Shown here piece by piece: positions 27,046-36,455 of a stretch of 64,000 bases of DNA. Numbering within the stretch: position 1 is the stretch's first letter; each line of letters starts with the position of its first letter. The notes under the pieces are model-generated. The model saw only the letters and a list, made by a program, of their open reading frames with translations, did not search any database and was not told where the DNA came from. The position numbers and the translations under genes were made by a program. This stretch comes from Duganella dendranthematis (GTDB taxonomy: Bacteria > Pseudomonadota > Gammaproteobacteria > Burkholderiales > Burkholderiaceae_D): assembly GCF_012849375.1 (NCBI RefSeq), contig NZ_CP051684.1:2170001-2234000 (forward strand), written 5' to 3'.

Positions 27046-29475
27046 TTATTTACGGGTTGGCGTCAGCAGATGCTGCGGCGTCTCCGGCGCGTAAATATTC
27101 AACTGCAAGTGGCTGGCCGCTTGATGATGTGGCGCATCCGGCGCGGCTGGCACAGCATCGGCCTGGTACGACGCCATGGCCTGCGCCAGATCGCGCACCC
27201 GCATGCTCATCGCCGTGGCCGTGGCTTGCTGGGCCTCCTTGGCCGCCGTCAACACCGCCAGCTGCGCCGTGCTCAGGCCGGCCGTCTGCGCCGTCGTGAA
27301 GACCGTCGCCTGCGTGACCGAGAACGCACCCAGCTGCGCGGTCGACAGCACTTTCAACTGCGCGCTGCTGAGCGCGTGCAAATCCGCCGTTTCCATCACC
27401 GCCAGATCTTCCGTCTCCAGCGCCACCAGCGTGGTCTTGCTGAGCGCGATAACCTGCGCGGTGGTCAGCGCCACCATCTGCTCGGTAGTCAGCGCCACCG
27501 CCTGCGCCGTGCTCAGGCTGGCAATCACCTGCGTCGACAAGCCGCCGAATTGTGCCGAATTGAGCGCCGCCATCTCCTGCGCGGACAGCGTCTGGTACTG
27601 GCGCGATGTCAGGCCGGCCAGCTGCTGCGCGTTCAGCGTGGCAAACTGCGCATCGCTTAATGCATTGAGCGTGCTGCTGGACAGCGCCGCCACCTGACGC
27701 GAACCCAGCGCGGCGATCTGCTCGGTGCTGAGCGCCGCCAGCGCAGCGCCCGACAGCGACCCGATCACGCTGGCGTTCAGCGCCGCCACGTCATCGGTCG
27801 CCAGGCTGGCGATCATATCGCTGTACAGTGCGCGGAATTGCGTGCTGCTCAGCGTGGCGACCTGGGTGGTGGTCAGCGCGCGCAGCTGGTCGCTGGACAG
27901 CGCCTGCATCTGATCGACGCGCAGGCCGGTGATGGCGGCCGGTTTCAACGCAGCGATTTCCTCTTCGCGCATCTGCTGCAACACATCGGTGCTCAGCGCG
28001 GCCAGATGCTGGCTGCCCAGGCCGGCGGCTTGGGCGGTGGTCAGGCCGAGGATCTGGTCACTTTGCAATACCGCGAACTGCTGCGCGCTGAGGCCGGAAA
28101 TCGCCAGGCCGCTGAGTGCGGCAAAGTCTTCCGGCTCCAGCGCCGCGATCACCTGCGTCGACAAGGCGCCCAACTGGGTGCCGGTCAGGCGCGCCACTTG
28201 ATCGGTGGTCAGCGCCACTGCCTGCGCGGTGGTCATGCCGGACAGCGCGGCGGTGCGCAGCTGCACGATCTGGTTGGTGGCGAGGTAGCTGATGTCATAC
28301 GCGGCGCCACCGAGCGCGGCAAACTGCGCCGAGTTCAGCGAAGCGATGAAGGACAGCGGCAGCGCGCCCAGGTTTTCCAGCTGGATGGCGGCCAGATTCT
28401 CGGTCGACAGTCCGCCCAGCTGGGCCGCCTTGAGGCTGGCCACCTGCGCCGTGTTCAGCGCCAGGAACTGGTCGGTGCGCAGCGCGTTCAGGCTGGCCGA
28501 CGTGAGAGCGCCGACCTGGCGCGTGGTCAGCGCACCGATGCGGTCGGCGTCCAACAACGCCAGCAAGCGCGTGCTGATGCCGCCGATGGCCGCCAGGCCC
28601 AGCGCCGACAGATCGTCCTGTCCCAGCGCGGCGAACGTCTCGTCGGACAGCGCATTCAACTGGCGGCTGCCGATGCCGGCCAGCGCGCTGGTACTCAGCG
28701 CTTGCAGGCGGTGGACATCCAGCACCTGGAACTGCGCGGTGCCGAGCGCGCCGATCTGCCGGCTAGTGATGGCGTACAGCTGCGCATCGCTCAGCGCCAG
28801 CACCTGGTTCACATTCAGCACACCCAGCTGGCGCGTGGTCAGCACCGCGATGTCCTGGGTTTCCATCGCCGCCAGTTCGGTGGCGCTGAGGCGCGCCATG
28901 AACGTCGTGTTCAGCGCCGCCACCTGGCGGGTGGTCAGCGCTGCGATCTGATCGGAGCGGAAGACATCCTGGCCGTCCTCGTGCGGCCGCGACAGATAAG
29001 GCAGCTGGACCAGCGTCAGCGCCGCGATCTGCGCGGTGGTGAGCGCACGCAGCTGATCAGCGGTGAGCGCGGTCAGCTGCGCCTGCCGCAGCGTGGTCAG
29101 ATGCTCGGTGCGCATCGCGGCCAGCGCTTGCGGGTCCAGCCCGCCGATGCCTTTGGCGTTGAGCACCAGCACCTCCGCCGCCGCCAGCGACGCCACCTGG
29201 CTGGCGGTCAGCGCCGACATGAAGCGGGTCGATTGCGACGCGACGGTCAGCGCCGCCAGGCCGAAGGCGGCGACATCGGCCTCCTCCAGCGCAGCGATAC
29301 TGGCCTCGGGCAAGGCGGACAGTTGCGCGGCGGTGAGCGCGCGCGCCTGGGAAGTGGTCATCGCGACCAGGTAATCGGTGGACAGCGAGGCGAGATCGGC
29401 CGTGGTCAAACTGGCGATCAAGCGCGTGCCTCCGGCCGCAAACTGCGCGGTCGTCAAGTTAGCGTTAAAGCTCAT
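27046..29475 (-). CDS. Octapeptide-repeat protein, 809 residues
   Basis: Almost the whole protein (about residues 7-745) is a tandem eight-residue repeat, consensus A-A-L-[ST]-[TS]-x-[QD]-[IVLF], of about 90 copies with few interruptions (SRPHEDGQDVF near 190, LGGAAYDI near 420). The last 64 residues are non-repetitive and include AQAMASYQADA, which matches AQAMSSYADAA near the end of the 2241-residue neighbour. There is no signal peptide and no calcium-loop domain. A strong AAAAGGAAAA-type ribosome site precedes the ATG. It lies 101 bases downstream of the giant gene, so the two may form an operon. Function unknown. Confidence 0.9.
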   Translation of the reverse strand: MSFNANLTTAQFAAGGTRLIASLTTADLASLSTDYLVAMTTSQARALTAAQLSALPEASIAALEEADVAAFGLAALTVASQSTRFMSALTASQVASLAAAEVLVLNAKGIGGLDPQALAAMRTEHLTTLRQAQLTALTADQLRALTTAQIAALTLVQLPYLSRPHEDGQDVFRSDQIAALTTRQVAALNTTFMARLSATELAAMETQDIAVLTTRQLGVLNVNQVLALSDAQLYAITSRQIGALGTAQFQVLDVHRLQALSTSALAGIGSRQLNALSDETFAALGQDDLSALGLAAIGGISTRLLALLDADRIGALTTRQVGALTSASLNALRTDQFLALNTAQVASLKAAQLGGLSTENLAAIQLENLGALPLSFIASLNSAQFAALGGAAYDISYLATNQIVQLRTAALSGMTTAQAVALTTDQVARLTGTQLGALSTQVIAALEPEDFAALSGLAISGLSAQQFAVLQSDQILGLTTAQAAGLGSQHLAALSTDVLQQMREEEIAALKPAAITGLRVDQMQALSSDQLRALTTTQVATLSSTQFRALYSDMIASLATDDVAALNASVIGSLSGAALAALSTEQIAALGSRQVAALSSSTLNALSDAQFATLNAQQLAGLTSRQYQTLSAQEMAALNSAQFGGLSTQVIASLSTAQAVALTTEQMVALTTAQVIALSKTTLVALETEDLAVMETADLHALSSAQLKVLSTAQLGAFSVTQATVFTTAQTAGLSTAQLAVLTAAKEAQQATATAMSMRVRDLAQAMASYQADAVPAAPDAPHHQAASHLQLNIYAPETPQHLLTPTRK
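27241..29457 (-). repeat. 24-bp coding tandem repeat region of the 809-residue protein
   Basis: Imperfect repeats with a 24-base period (one octapeptide each). The segment from about residue 425 on (SYLATNQI VQLRTAAL SGMTTAQA) aligns in register with the first octads of the 26-octad super-unit of the larger neighbour. Confidence 0.88.
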
Positions 29476-29576
29476 GGATTTTCCTTTTTATCGAGCGCTG
29501 AAGTGGAACACCGGCGGACGAACCCAGCCCGCCGCACACGCGGCTAGCCGGGGGAAAAGGAAATTCGCGCGCGCCG

Positions 29577-32500
29577 TTAGCGCGCTGCCAGCAGCCCTTG
29601 CGTGGCGCCGGCTTGCAGGGCTTTGAGGCGCTGCGTGTCGGCATCGGTGTGGGCGGCGTTGGTGACGCTCAGGCCGGTGGCGCTGTAGTGCTGCAACGCT
29701 TCGGCCAGGCGCGCGCTGTGCGTCGCCAGCTGGCCACTGGCCGGCGCCGCAGCGCTGCTGCCTGCCGCATCCGCATAGCTCGACATCGCTTGCGCCATGC
29801 CACTGACGTTGCCGCTCAGGCCCTGCGCAAACCAGACGTCGGCCGCTGCGTGCGATTGGTCGTCGTCGGTGGTGTAGGTCGAGGTCAGGCCGATCAGGTT
29901 GCCGTTGTCGAGCGCGCTGCTGCGCTGCACGTCCAGCTTGAGGTTGGCGATGTGCAAGGCGGCCAGGGTCTTCAGCTCATCCGGCTGGCTGACGCCGTCC
30001 GCATTCACATCCACCCACACGCGCAGGTCGCCATACAGCGCGTCCTTTGCATCGATAACGCCATCGCCGTTGCTGTCGATTGATGCCAGCGCCTGGTAGC
30101 CGTCGGCGGCCGTGCTGCCGTTGGCCAGTTTGGTGGCCGAGCCGAACAGTTCGCTGCCGTCGTTGATGACGCCGTCATGATTACTGTCCAGCGCCAGCAA
30201 GCCGTCGCCCTGACCGACCCAGCCGGTAGTCCGCTGCACGCCGCTGGCGGCCAAGTCGAATTGCACGCCCGCCTCCAGGCCCAGCGTGCGCACGCCGTTA
30301 CCGTCCAGGTCCAGCACCAGCGGCGTGACGAAGGTCATCGCCGCTTTCTGCTCGGCCGTAAAGATCGACTGCTGCGCCGTCGACAGGTTGTTGTACTGCG
30401 TCGCCGTCATCACGTGGGTTTGCGTGGTGGTCAGCTGACCCAGTTGCGCATTGTTCAGCGCCGCCATCTGGAATGGCGTCAGCGCGCGGATCTGGCGCGT
30501 GCCCAGGCTGGCGATATCGCCGACCTCGATGGCGCGCAGGTTGGCCGGGCTGAGGTCGGCAATCAGGGCGGTACTCATCGCCGCCAGCTGGGCGCCGGAG
30601 AAGGCGGCGATTTGCGCGCCGGTGAACTGCTCGGCGCTGTCGCGCGGCGTCAGTGCCGCCACCTGCTGCAAGGTCAGCGCCGATACCTGGCGCACCGTCA
30701 GCGCCAGCAGCTGGGCATCGCTCAGCGCGCTGATCACGCCGGTGCTGAGCGCGGCGATATCGACCGCTTCCAGCGCCGCCAGCGACGACGGCAGCAGGCG
30801 CGCGATGGCCGACGAATTCAGCGCGGCAAACTGGACCGCCGTCATCGCCTGCAATTGCGCGGTGTTCATTGCCGCCAGCAGGTTGCCGTCGCGCGCGGCG
30901 GCATTCAGCAACAGCGGGTTGATGCCGGCCACATCGTTCGGGTCCAGGTAGACCACTTGCGATGCCGCCAGCGAGGCCAGCTGCGCGCTGCTGAGCGCGG
31001 TGACCTGCTCGGCGCTCAGCGCGGCGATCTGGTCGCTCTTCAGCGCCAGCAGTTGCTGGGTTTTCAGCGCGCTGACCACGGTCAGCTTTAGCGCCGCGAT
31101 GTCGTCGGCGTTCAGCGAGCCGAACACGGTCAGCGGCAACGCCACGACTTGCGCCGCGTTCAGGGCCGCCACCTGGCCTGCGGTCAGCGCCGCCGCCTGG
31201 GCGGTGCTCATGGCGGCCAGCGCCCGCGTGGTCAGCGCGGCAATCTGTGCCGTGCCCAGCGCGGCGATGCCGAGGCCTCGCCCACCCAGCGCGTTCAGTT
31301 GTTCCGGCGTCAGGCCGGCGATGGCAGCGACGCTGATGGCTGCCAGCGCGTCGGTGCTGAGCGCGGCGATATCGTCGACCGTCAGGCTGAGGAATTGGGC
31401 GGCGGTCAGCGCATGCACCTGGGCCGCGCTCAGCGCGCCGAACTGGCTCGGCAGCAGGCCACCCAGCTGGGCGGTACTGAGCGCCGCCACTTGCGCGGTG
31501 TTGAGGCCGCTCAGTTGGATGCTGCTCAGGCCACGCAGGAAGGTCGGCGTGACCGATTTGATCTGCGCCAGGTTCAATGCCGCGATCTGGTCGCTGCTGA
31601 AGGCTTGCAACTGCGCCGCGCCCAGGGATTGCAGCGCCAGGGTGGTGATGGCGGCGATCTGCGCCGTGGTCAGCAGGTTGAAATTGACCGCCTGACCGTT
31701 GGCATCCACGCCCAGCGCGCCGATTTGTGCGGCCGTCAGGGCCGCCACGGATTGGGTACTGAGAGCGCCGACATCGCTTTCCAGCGCCGACACGTCGGCC
31801 GCCGACAGGCCGGCGATCTGGCGCGCCTGCAAGGCGGCCACTTGTTCGGCGCTCAAGGCGGTGATCTGCGCCGGCAGCAAGGCGCCGATCTGGCGCGACG
31901 TCAGGCTGGCCATCTGGCGTGTGGTGAAGCTGAGGATCTGGTCGGCGCTGAGCTGGGCCAGGCCGGCCGTGTTCAGGGCGCTGACCGCCGCCGTGCCGAG
32001 TGCTGCCAGCTGTTCGCCCGACAGGCTGACCACGTTGGCGGCCGACAGCGCGCCGGCCTGGGCGCTATTGAGCACGGCAACCTGGGCGGTGGACAAGGCT
32101 GCCAGCTGGGCCGCGTTGATGGCCGTGATCTGGGCCGAGGTCAGGCCGGCGATGGTATTGGTGCGCAAGGCCGCCACGTCTTCCGCATCCAGTTGCGCGA
32201 TGGCGGCCAGCGACAGCCCGACCATCTGGGCGCTGCTCATCACGGCGGCTTGCTCGACGGTGATGGCGGACGCCTGCGCGCCGGTCAGGCCGCGCAGCGC
32301 ACCACTGCCCAGCGCGGCGAACTGGCCGGTGGTGAAGACGGCGAACTGGTCGCCGCTGAGGCCGGCCAACTGCGACGAAGACAAGCCCCGCAGGGTGCTG
32401 GTGCGCAAGGCGGCGATATCTTCCAGGTCGAAGACGCCGAGATCGGCGCCCGGCAAGGCCGCCAATTGCGCGCTGTTCAGCGCGGCCACCTGGTCGGACG

Positions 32501-35500
32501 TCAGCGCGGCAGCCTGCTGCACCCGCAGGCCGGCCAGCGCGGCAGTGCGCAGCGCGGCGATCTGCGCCGTCGTCAGCGTGGCAATGGCGGTGTCGTCGCC
32601 GCCGGCGGGATCGTTGCCCAGCACGCTCAGCTGGGCTGCATTCAAGGCGGCAATGGCGGCGGTCTTCAGCGCCGGCAACCATTCGCTGTTGATGGCGGCC
32701 AGTTCGCGCAGCGACAGGCCGGCCAGTTGCGCCGACGTCAGCGCCGCCACCTGCGCCGACTGCAGGCTGTTCATCTGCTCGGTCTCCAGCGCGTTCAACT
32801 GCGCGCTGCCGAGGGCAACGATCTGACGGGTCGACAGTGCGGCGATCTGGTCGGTGCTGAGCGCGGCCAGCGCGCGCGTCGCCAGGCCGGCAATCACGCC
32901 GGTGTTGAGGACGGGAATATCGCTCAGTCCCAGTCCCTGCAAGCCGTCCGCACTGAGCGCGGAGAATTGCGCGGCGTTCAGGGCGGCGATTTGCTGGCTG
33001 GTCAGGGCCGCGACCTGGTCGCTGCCGAGGACCGCCACCTGCAAGGTAGTGAGCCCGCTCAGCGCGGCGGTTCGCAGCGACGCCAGGTCTTCCGCCTCCA
33101 GCGCGGCGATATCGCTGGTGTTCATCGCGCGCAGTTGGGTGCTGCTCAGCGCGCTGGCCTGCAAGGTGCTCAAGGCAACAATCTGCTCGACGCTCAGCCA
33201 GCCGATGGCGCGCGTGCCCAGCGCCGCGATCTGCGTGGTGCTGAGCACGCCGAACAGGCTGCCATCCGGGTTCGCGCCCAGCGCTGCCAGTTGCGTGCTG
33301 CTCAGTGCTTGCAGCATGGCCGTACTGAGGCCGCGCATGCCGTCGCTGCTCAGCGCGGCAATATCATCGGCCGACAGGCCCGGCAGGTTGCGCGAGGTCA
33401 GGCCGGCGACCTGGCGGGTACCGAGCCAGGCCACTTGTTCCGCGCTCAGCGCCGCCAATTGGGCACTGCTGAACACGGCAACCTGTTGCGAACCCAGCGA
33501 CGCCAGCTGCGCGGCGTTCAAGCTGGCGATCAGGTCGGCCGACAAGGCGGCCAGCACGGCCGGGCCCAGCGCGGCCAGGCTGTCGCTGGAGAAGCCGGCG
33601 ATGGCGTCGGTCGGCAAGGCGCCACGCTGCTGCGTGCCAAGCGCGGCAAACTGCGCCGGCGTCATCGCGGTCAGCTGGTCGCTGGTCAGCGCGCCGATTT
33701 GCAAGGTGGTCAGCGCGGCGATGGCGTTGGTGCGCAGCGCAGCAAAGTCGGCGGTACCGATGGCGTGGATGATCTCGGTCGACAATGCCCGCACCTGTGC
33801 GCTGTTGAGCGCGGCGGCCTGGCGCGTGCTGAACACCATGATTTCCTCGACCGTCAACCCCGCCAGCGTGTTGGTGCGCAGCGCGGCGATCTGGCCCGTG
33901 CTGAGCGCCGCCACATCCAGCTCCAGCGCCGCCAGCTGTTGCGAACTCAGGCTGGCGATCACCGCCGTGCTGAGCGCCGCCACGCCGGCGCTGCTGAGGG
34001 CGGCGATGGCGTCGGGGCTCAGGCCGCCGATCTGGCGGCTGTTCAGCGCCACCACCTGCGCCGAACGCAGGCTGGCGATCTGTTCGCTGCTCAGCGCGTT
34101 CAACTGGTCGCTGTTGAGCACGGCGATCTGGCGCGATGCCAGGCCGTTCAATTGTTCGGTATGCAGAGCGGCCAGGCGGTCGGCGCCGATGGCGGCAATG
34201 GTGGCGGTGGACAGCGCGCCGAGGTCGGCGCTTTGCAGGCCGGCCAGGCTATCGACCGACAGCGCGGCCAGTTGGCGTGCGCTCAGCACACTGGCTTGCG
34301 CCGTGGTCAGGGCGGTGACCTGGTCGCTGCTGAGCAGCGCCAGCGCCGCCGTGCCGAGATTGGCGATGACGCTGGTGCGCAGTGCGGCGAAGTCGGCCGT
34401 TTCCAGCGCCGTCAGCAATGCATTGGGCAGCGCCGCGACCTGGCTGCTGGTCAGCGCCGCAGCCTGCGCGGTGGTCAGTGCGATCAGCTGGTCGTGGGTC
34501 AGGCCGGCCAGCGCGGTGCTGCGCAGCGCGGCGATCTGGCCGGTGCTCAGCGCGGCGATGGCGGCGCCGTTGTCGAGCCCGCCGATGGCAGCCAGTTGCT
34601 GGGAACTCAGCGCAGCCATCACGCCGGTGCTCAGCGCCCGCAACGCGCGGGTGCTGAGGGTGGTCAGATCATCTTCGCTCAGTGCGCTCACCTGCGTGCT
34701 GTTGAGACCGGCGATCTGCGCGGTGCTCAGCGACGCCAGCTGCGCCGCATCGAAGGCCGCCACTTGCGCCGTGCTCAGCGCGAAAATCTGGCGCGAACTG
34801 AGACCGGCCAGCTGCGTCATGCTGAGCGCCGCCAGCAGCGACGGGCTCAGATGTGAAATCACACTGGTCGACAAGGCCGCCAAGGCACCACTGGACAAGC
34901 CCGCCAGCGTATCGTCGCTGATGGCCGCCAACTGGCGGCTGTTCATGGCCGACAACTGCGCCGTGGTGAAGGCGGCGAACTGTTCGCTGCTCAGCACCGC
35001 CAGTTGCTGGGTCGACAGGGCGGTGATCGCGTTGGTGCGCAACGCGCTGACATCGGCAGCCGGCAAGGCCTGGATGGCGTTGACCGACAGTACGCTGACC
35101 TGTGCGCTGGTCAGCGCCGCCACCTGGCGCGTGCTCAGCGCGGCCGCCTGGCCGGCCGTCAGCGCCACCAGCGCGGCGGTGCGCAACGCGCCGATCTGCG
35201 CCGTGGTGAGGCTGGCGATGGCGCTGAAATCGTCGCCGCCCAGCACGCTGAACTGCGCCGACGTCAGCGCGCCGATCGCTACCGCGTTCAGGTATGGCAG
35301 GTCGCCACTATCGAGCGCGGCAATATCGGCGTTGGACAGGCCGGCCAGCTGGCGCGACCCCAGCACCGCCAGCTGCGCGGTGCGCAAATGGCTGACCTGC
35401 TCGGGCGTCAGGCCGGCAAACTGGGCGCTGCTGAGCGCGACGATCTGGCGGGTGGTCAAGGCGGCCAGCTGTTCGGTGCTCAGTTGCGCCAGCAAGGCCG

Positions 35501-36302
35501 TGGCCAGCTGAGAAGTGGCACTGGTGCTCAGTGCGGCCAGGTCGGCGCCGGACAGGCCGGCCAGCGCGGCATTGCTCAGCGCGGCGACCTGGGCGGTGCT
35601 CAGTGCGGCAAACTGCGCCGTGGTCATGCCGTCCAGCTGGTCGGCCGACAGCAACGCCATCTGGCTGCTCGACAGGCCGGCGATGGCGGACGTTTTCATC
35701 GCGCGCAGGTCGGCCGCTTGCAGCACCGCCAGGTTGGCGCTCGACAAGGCGGCCAGCTGGGCCGAATTCCACGTGGCGGCCTGGCGCGTGGTCAGGGCCA
35801 CCGTCTGGTCGGCGGTCAGGGCGGCGACCTGGGTGCTGCCCAGCACCGCCATGGCCTGCGTGGTCAGCAGCGCAAAACCGGCCTCGCTGATGGCGCGCAC
35901 GTCGGCGGTGGAGAACGTGTTCAGTTGCGCGCCGCTCAGCGCGGCAAATTGGGTCGCCTGCATCAGCGCGATGTCGGCTGCTTGCAGCGAAGCGATGTTG
36001 GCCGTGCTCAGCGCGGCGATATCGGCGGTTTCAAAAGAGGCGATCGCGCCCGGCGCCAGGCTGGTGAAGGCGCGCGTGCCCAGCGCCGCCACCTGCACCA
36101 CGCTCAGTGCGGCGATCTGGTCCGCACTCAAGGCCGCCATCAGCGCGGTGCTGGCGGCGCCGGCGGCATTCAGCACGGCCGGGCGCAGCGCCGGCAGTTG
36201 CGCCAGCGTGAGCTCGGCGATGTCCGCCGTGGTCCACGCCGCCACCTGCTGCGAGGTCAGATTGGCGATCTGCAGTGTGGTCAATCCGACAGGGCCGCTC
36301 AT
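29577..36302 (-). CDS. Giant octapeptide-repeat protein with C-terminal calcium-loop region, 2241 residues
   Basis: Residues 6-1986 are tandem octads (consensus A-A-L-[ST]-[TS]-x-[QD]-[IVL], about 233 copies). From residue 144 they are organised in super-units of exactly 26 octads plus a 7-15 residue linker such as LGGDDFSAI or LGANPDGSLF. The C-terminal 255 residues are unlike the rest: TPLVLDLDGNGV (about 1993) and three EF-hand-like loops, DSNHDGVINDGSE (2039-2051), DSNGDGVIDAKD (2076-2087) and DVNADGVSQPDE (2098-2109). This arrangement is common in large secreted RTX-type proteins. There is no signal peptide. An AGAGGAA ribosome site precedes the ATG. Probably a surface or matrix protein; export route and function are inference. 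Confidence 0.92.
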   Translation of the reverse strand: MSGPVGLTTLQIANLTSQQVAAWTTADIAELTLAQLPALRPAVLNAAGAASTALMAALSADQIAALSVVQVAALGTRAFTSLAPGAIASFETADIAALSTANIASLQAADIALMQATQFAALSGAQLNTFSTADVRAISEAGFALLTTQAMAVLGSTQVAALTADQTVALTTRQAATWNSAQLAALSSANLAVLQAADLRAMKTSAIAGLSSSQMALLSADQLDGMTTAQFAALSTAQVAALSNAALAGLSGADLAALSTSATSQLATALLAQLSTEQLAALTTRQIVALSSAQFAGLTPEQVSHLRTAQLAVLGSRQLAGLSNADIAALDSGDLPYLNAVAIGALTSAQFSVLGGDDFSAIASLTTAQIGALRTAALVALTAGQAAALSTRQVAALTSAQVSVLSVNAIQALPAADVSALRTNAITALSTQQLAVLSSEQFAAFTTAQLSAMNSRQLAAISDDTLAGLSSGALAALSTSVISHLSPSLLAALSMTQLAGLSSRQIFALSTAQVAAFDAAQLASLSTAQIAGLNSTQVSALSEDDLTTLSTRALRALSTGVMAALSSQQLAAIGGLDNGAAIAALSTGQIAALRSTALAGLTHDQLIALTTAQAAALTSSQVAALPNALLTALETADFAALRTSVIANLGTAALALLSSDQVTALTTAQASVLSARQLAALSVDSLAGLQSADLGALSTATIAAIGADRLAALHTEQLNGLASRQIAVLNSDQLNALSSEQIASLRSAQVVALNSRQIGGLSPDAIAALSSAGVAALSTAVIASLSSQQLAALELDVAALSTGQIAALRTNTLAGLTVEEIMVFSTRQAAALNSAQVRALSTEIIHAIGTADFAALRTNAIAALTTLQIGALTSDQLTAMTPAQFAALGTQQRGALPTDAIAGFSSDSLAALGPAVLAALSADLIASLNAAQLASLGSQQVAVFSSAQLAALSAEQVAWLGTRQVAGLTSRNLPGLSADDIAALSSDGMRGLSTAMLQALSSTQLAALGANPDGSLFGVLSTTQIAALGTRAIGWLSVEQIVALSTLQASALSSTQLRAMNTSDIAALEAEDLASLRTAALSGLTTLQVAVLGSDQVAALTSQQIAALNAAQFSALSADGLQGLGLSDIPVLNTGVIAGLATRALAALSTDQIAALSTRQIVALGSAQLNALETEQMNSLQSAQVAALTSAQLAGLSLRELAAINSEWLPALKTAAIAALNAAQLSVLGNDPAGGDDTAIATLTTAQIAALRTAALAGLRVQQAAALTSDQVAALNSAQLAALPGADLGVFDLEDIAALRTSTLRGLSSSQLAGLSGDQFAVFTTGQFAALGSGALRGLTGAQASAITVEQAAVMSSAQMVGLSLAAIAQLDAEDVAALRTNTIAGLTSAQITAINAAQLAALSTAQVAVLNSAQAGALSAANVVSLSGEQLAALGTAAVSALNTAGLAQLSADQILSFTTRQMASLTSRQIGALLPAQITALSAEQVAALQARQIAGLSAADVSALESDVGALSTQSVAALTAAQIGALGVDANGQAVNFNLLTTAQIAAITTLALQSLGAAQLQAFSSDQIAALNLAQIKSVTPTFLRGLSSIQLSGLNTAQVAALSTAQLGGLLPSQFGALSAAQVHALTAAQFLSLTVDDIAALSTDALAAISVAAIAGLTPEQLNALGGRGLGIAALGTAQIAALTTRALAAMSTAQAAALTAGQVAALNAAQVVALPLTVFGSLNADDIAALKLTVVSALKTQQLLALKSDQIAALSAEQVTALSSAQLASLAASQVVYLDPNDVAGINPLLLNAAARDGNLLAAMNTAQLQAMTAVQFAALNSSAIARLLPSSLAALEAVDIAALSTGVISALSDAQLLALTVRQVSALTLQQVAALTPRDSAEQFTGAQIAAFSGAQLAAMSTALIADLSPANLRAIEVGDIASLGTRQIRALTPFQMAALNNAQLGQLTTTQTHVMTATQYNNLSTAQQSIFTAEQKAAMTFVTPLVLDLDGNGVRTLGLEAGVQFDLAASGVQRTTGWVGQGDGLLALDSNHDGVINDGSELFGSATKLANGSTAADGYQALASIDSNGDGVIDAKDALYGDLRVWVDVNADGVSQPDELKTLAALHIANLKLDVQRSSALDNGNLIGLTSTYTTDDDQSHAAADVWFAQGLSGNVSGMAQAMSSYADAAGSSAAAPASGQLATHSARLAEALQHYSATGLSVTNAAHTDADTQRLKALQAGATQGLLAAR
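30345..36287 (-). repeat. Nested coding repeat: 24-bp octad units within 26-octad super-units
   Basis: By counting octads along the protein, five consecutive super-units each hold exactly 26 octads: residues 144-362, 363-582, 583-797, 798-1017 and 1018-1240 (DNA 35217-35873, 34557-35216, 33912-34556, 33252-33911, 32583-33251). The sixth (1241-1541, 31680-32582) has 36, through an apparent duplication of ten octads. The seventh (1542-1679) has 16. The next has 15. Octad 8 of each full unit is a variant [A/S]-[LM]-[RK]-T-x-x-[IL], which confirms the register. Confidence 0.9.
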
Positions 36303-36331
36303 AGGAAGTTCCTCTTTTGATAAGACTTTTC

Positions 36332-36337
36332 ACTATA
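36332..36337 (-). promoter_or_regulatory. Possible -10 element of the giant repeat gene
   Basis: TATAGT on the minus strand, 30 bases before the start codon, in a locally AT-rich stretch. No convincing -35 box at the usual spacing, so this is a weak call. Confidence 0.3.
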
Positions 36338-36394
36338 GCAGAATTTGTCGTACTTTCCTCACGGCAATGCACATATTTTTCGTATTTATCAACT

Positions 36395-36430
36395 AAAAAA
36401 TGCCGCGAAATCAACGACTTCGCGGCATTT
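36395..36430 (-). terminator. Terminator of rdgC
   Basis: A perfect 12-base stem (AAATGCCGCGAA, 36398-36409, with 36419-36430) and a nine-base loop, followed on the minus strand by a T run. It lies 26 bases after the rdgC stop. Confidence 0.9.
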
Positions 36431-36455
36431 GTAACTAAAAGGCAAGGAAAAGGGC

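Noticed and set aside
27046..36302. CRISPR-like array suggested by the short regular repeat
   Set aside because: The 24-base period is continuous and in frame, units are degenerate, and there are no unique spacers of constant length or cas genes.
27838..36320. Very long open frames on the plus strand across the repeat genes (569, 1235, 885 and 438 codons)
   Set aside because: They are the antisense reading of the octad repeats. The biased codons of the real genes leave no stops on the other strand. The products are Arg/Gln/Gly- or Ser/Ala-rich with no ribosome sites or domains.
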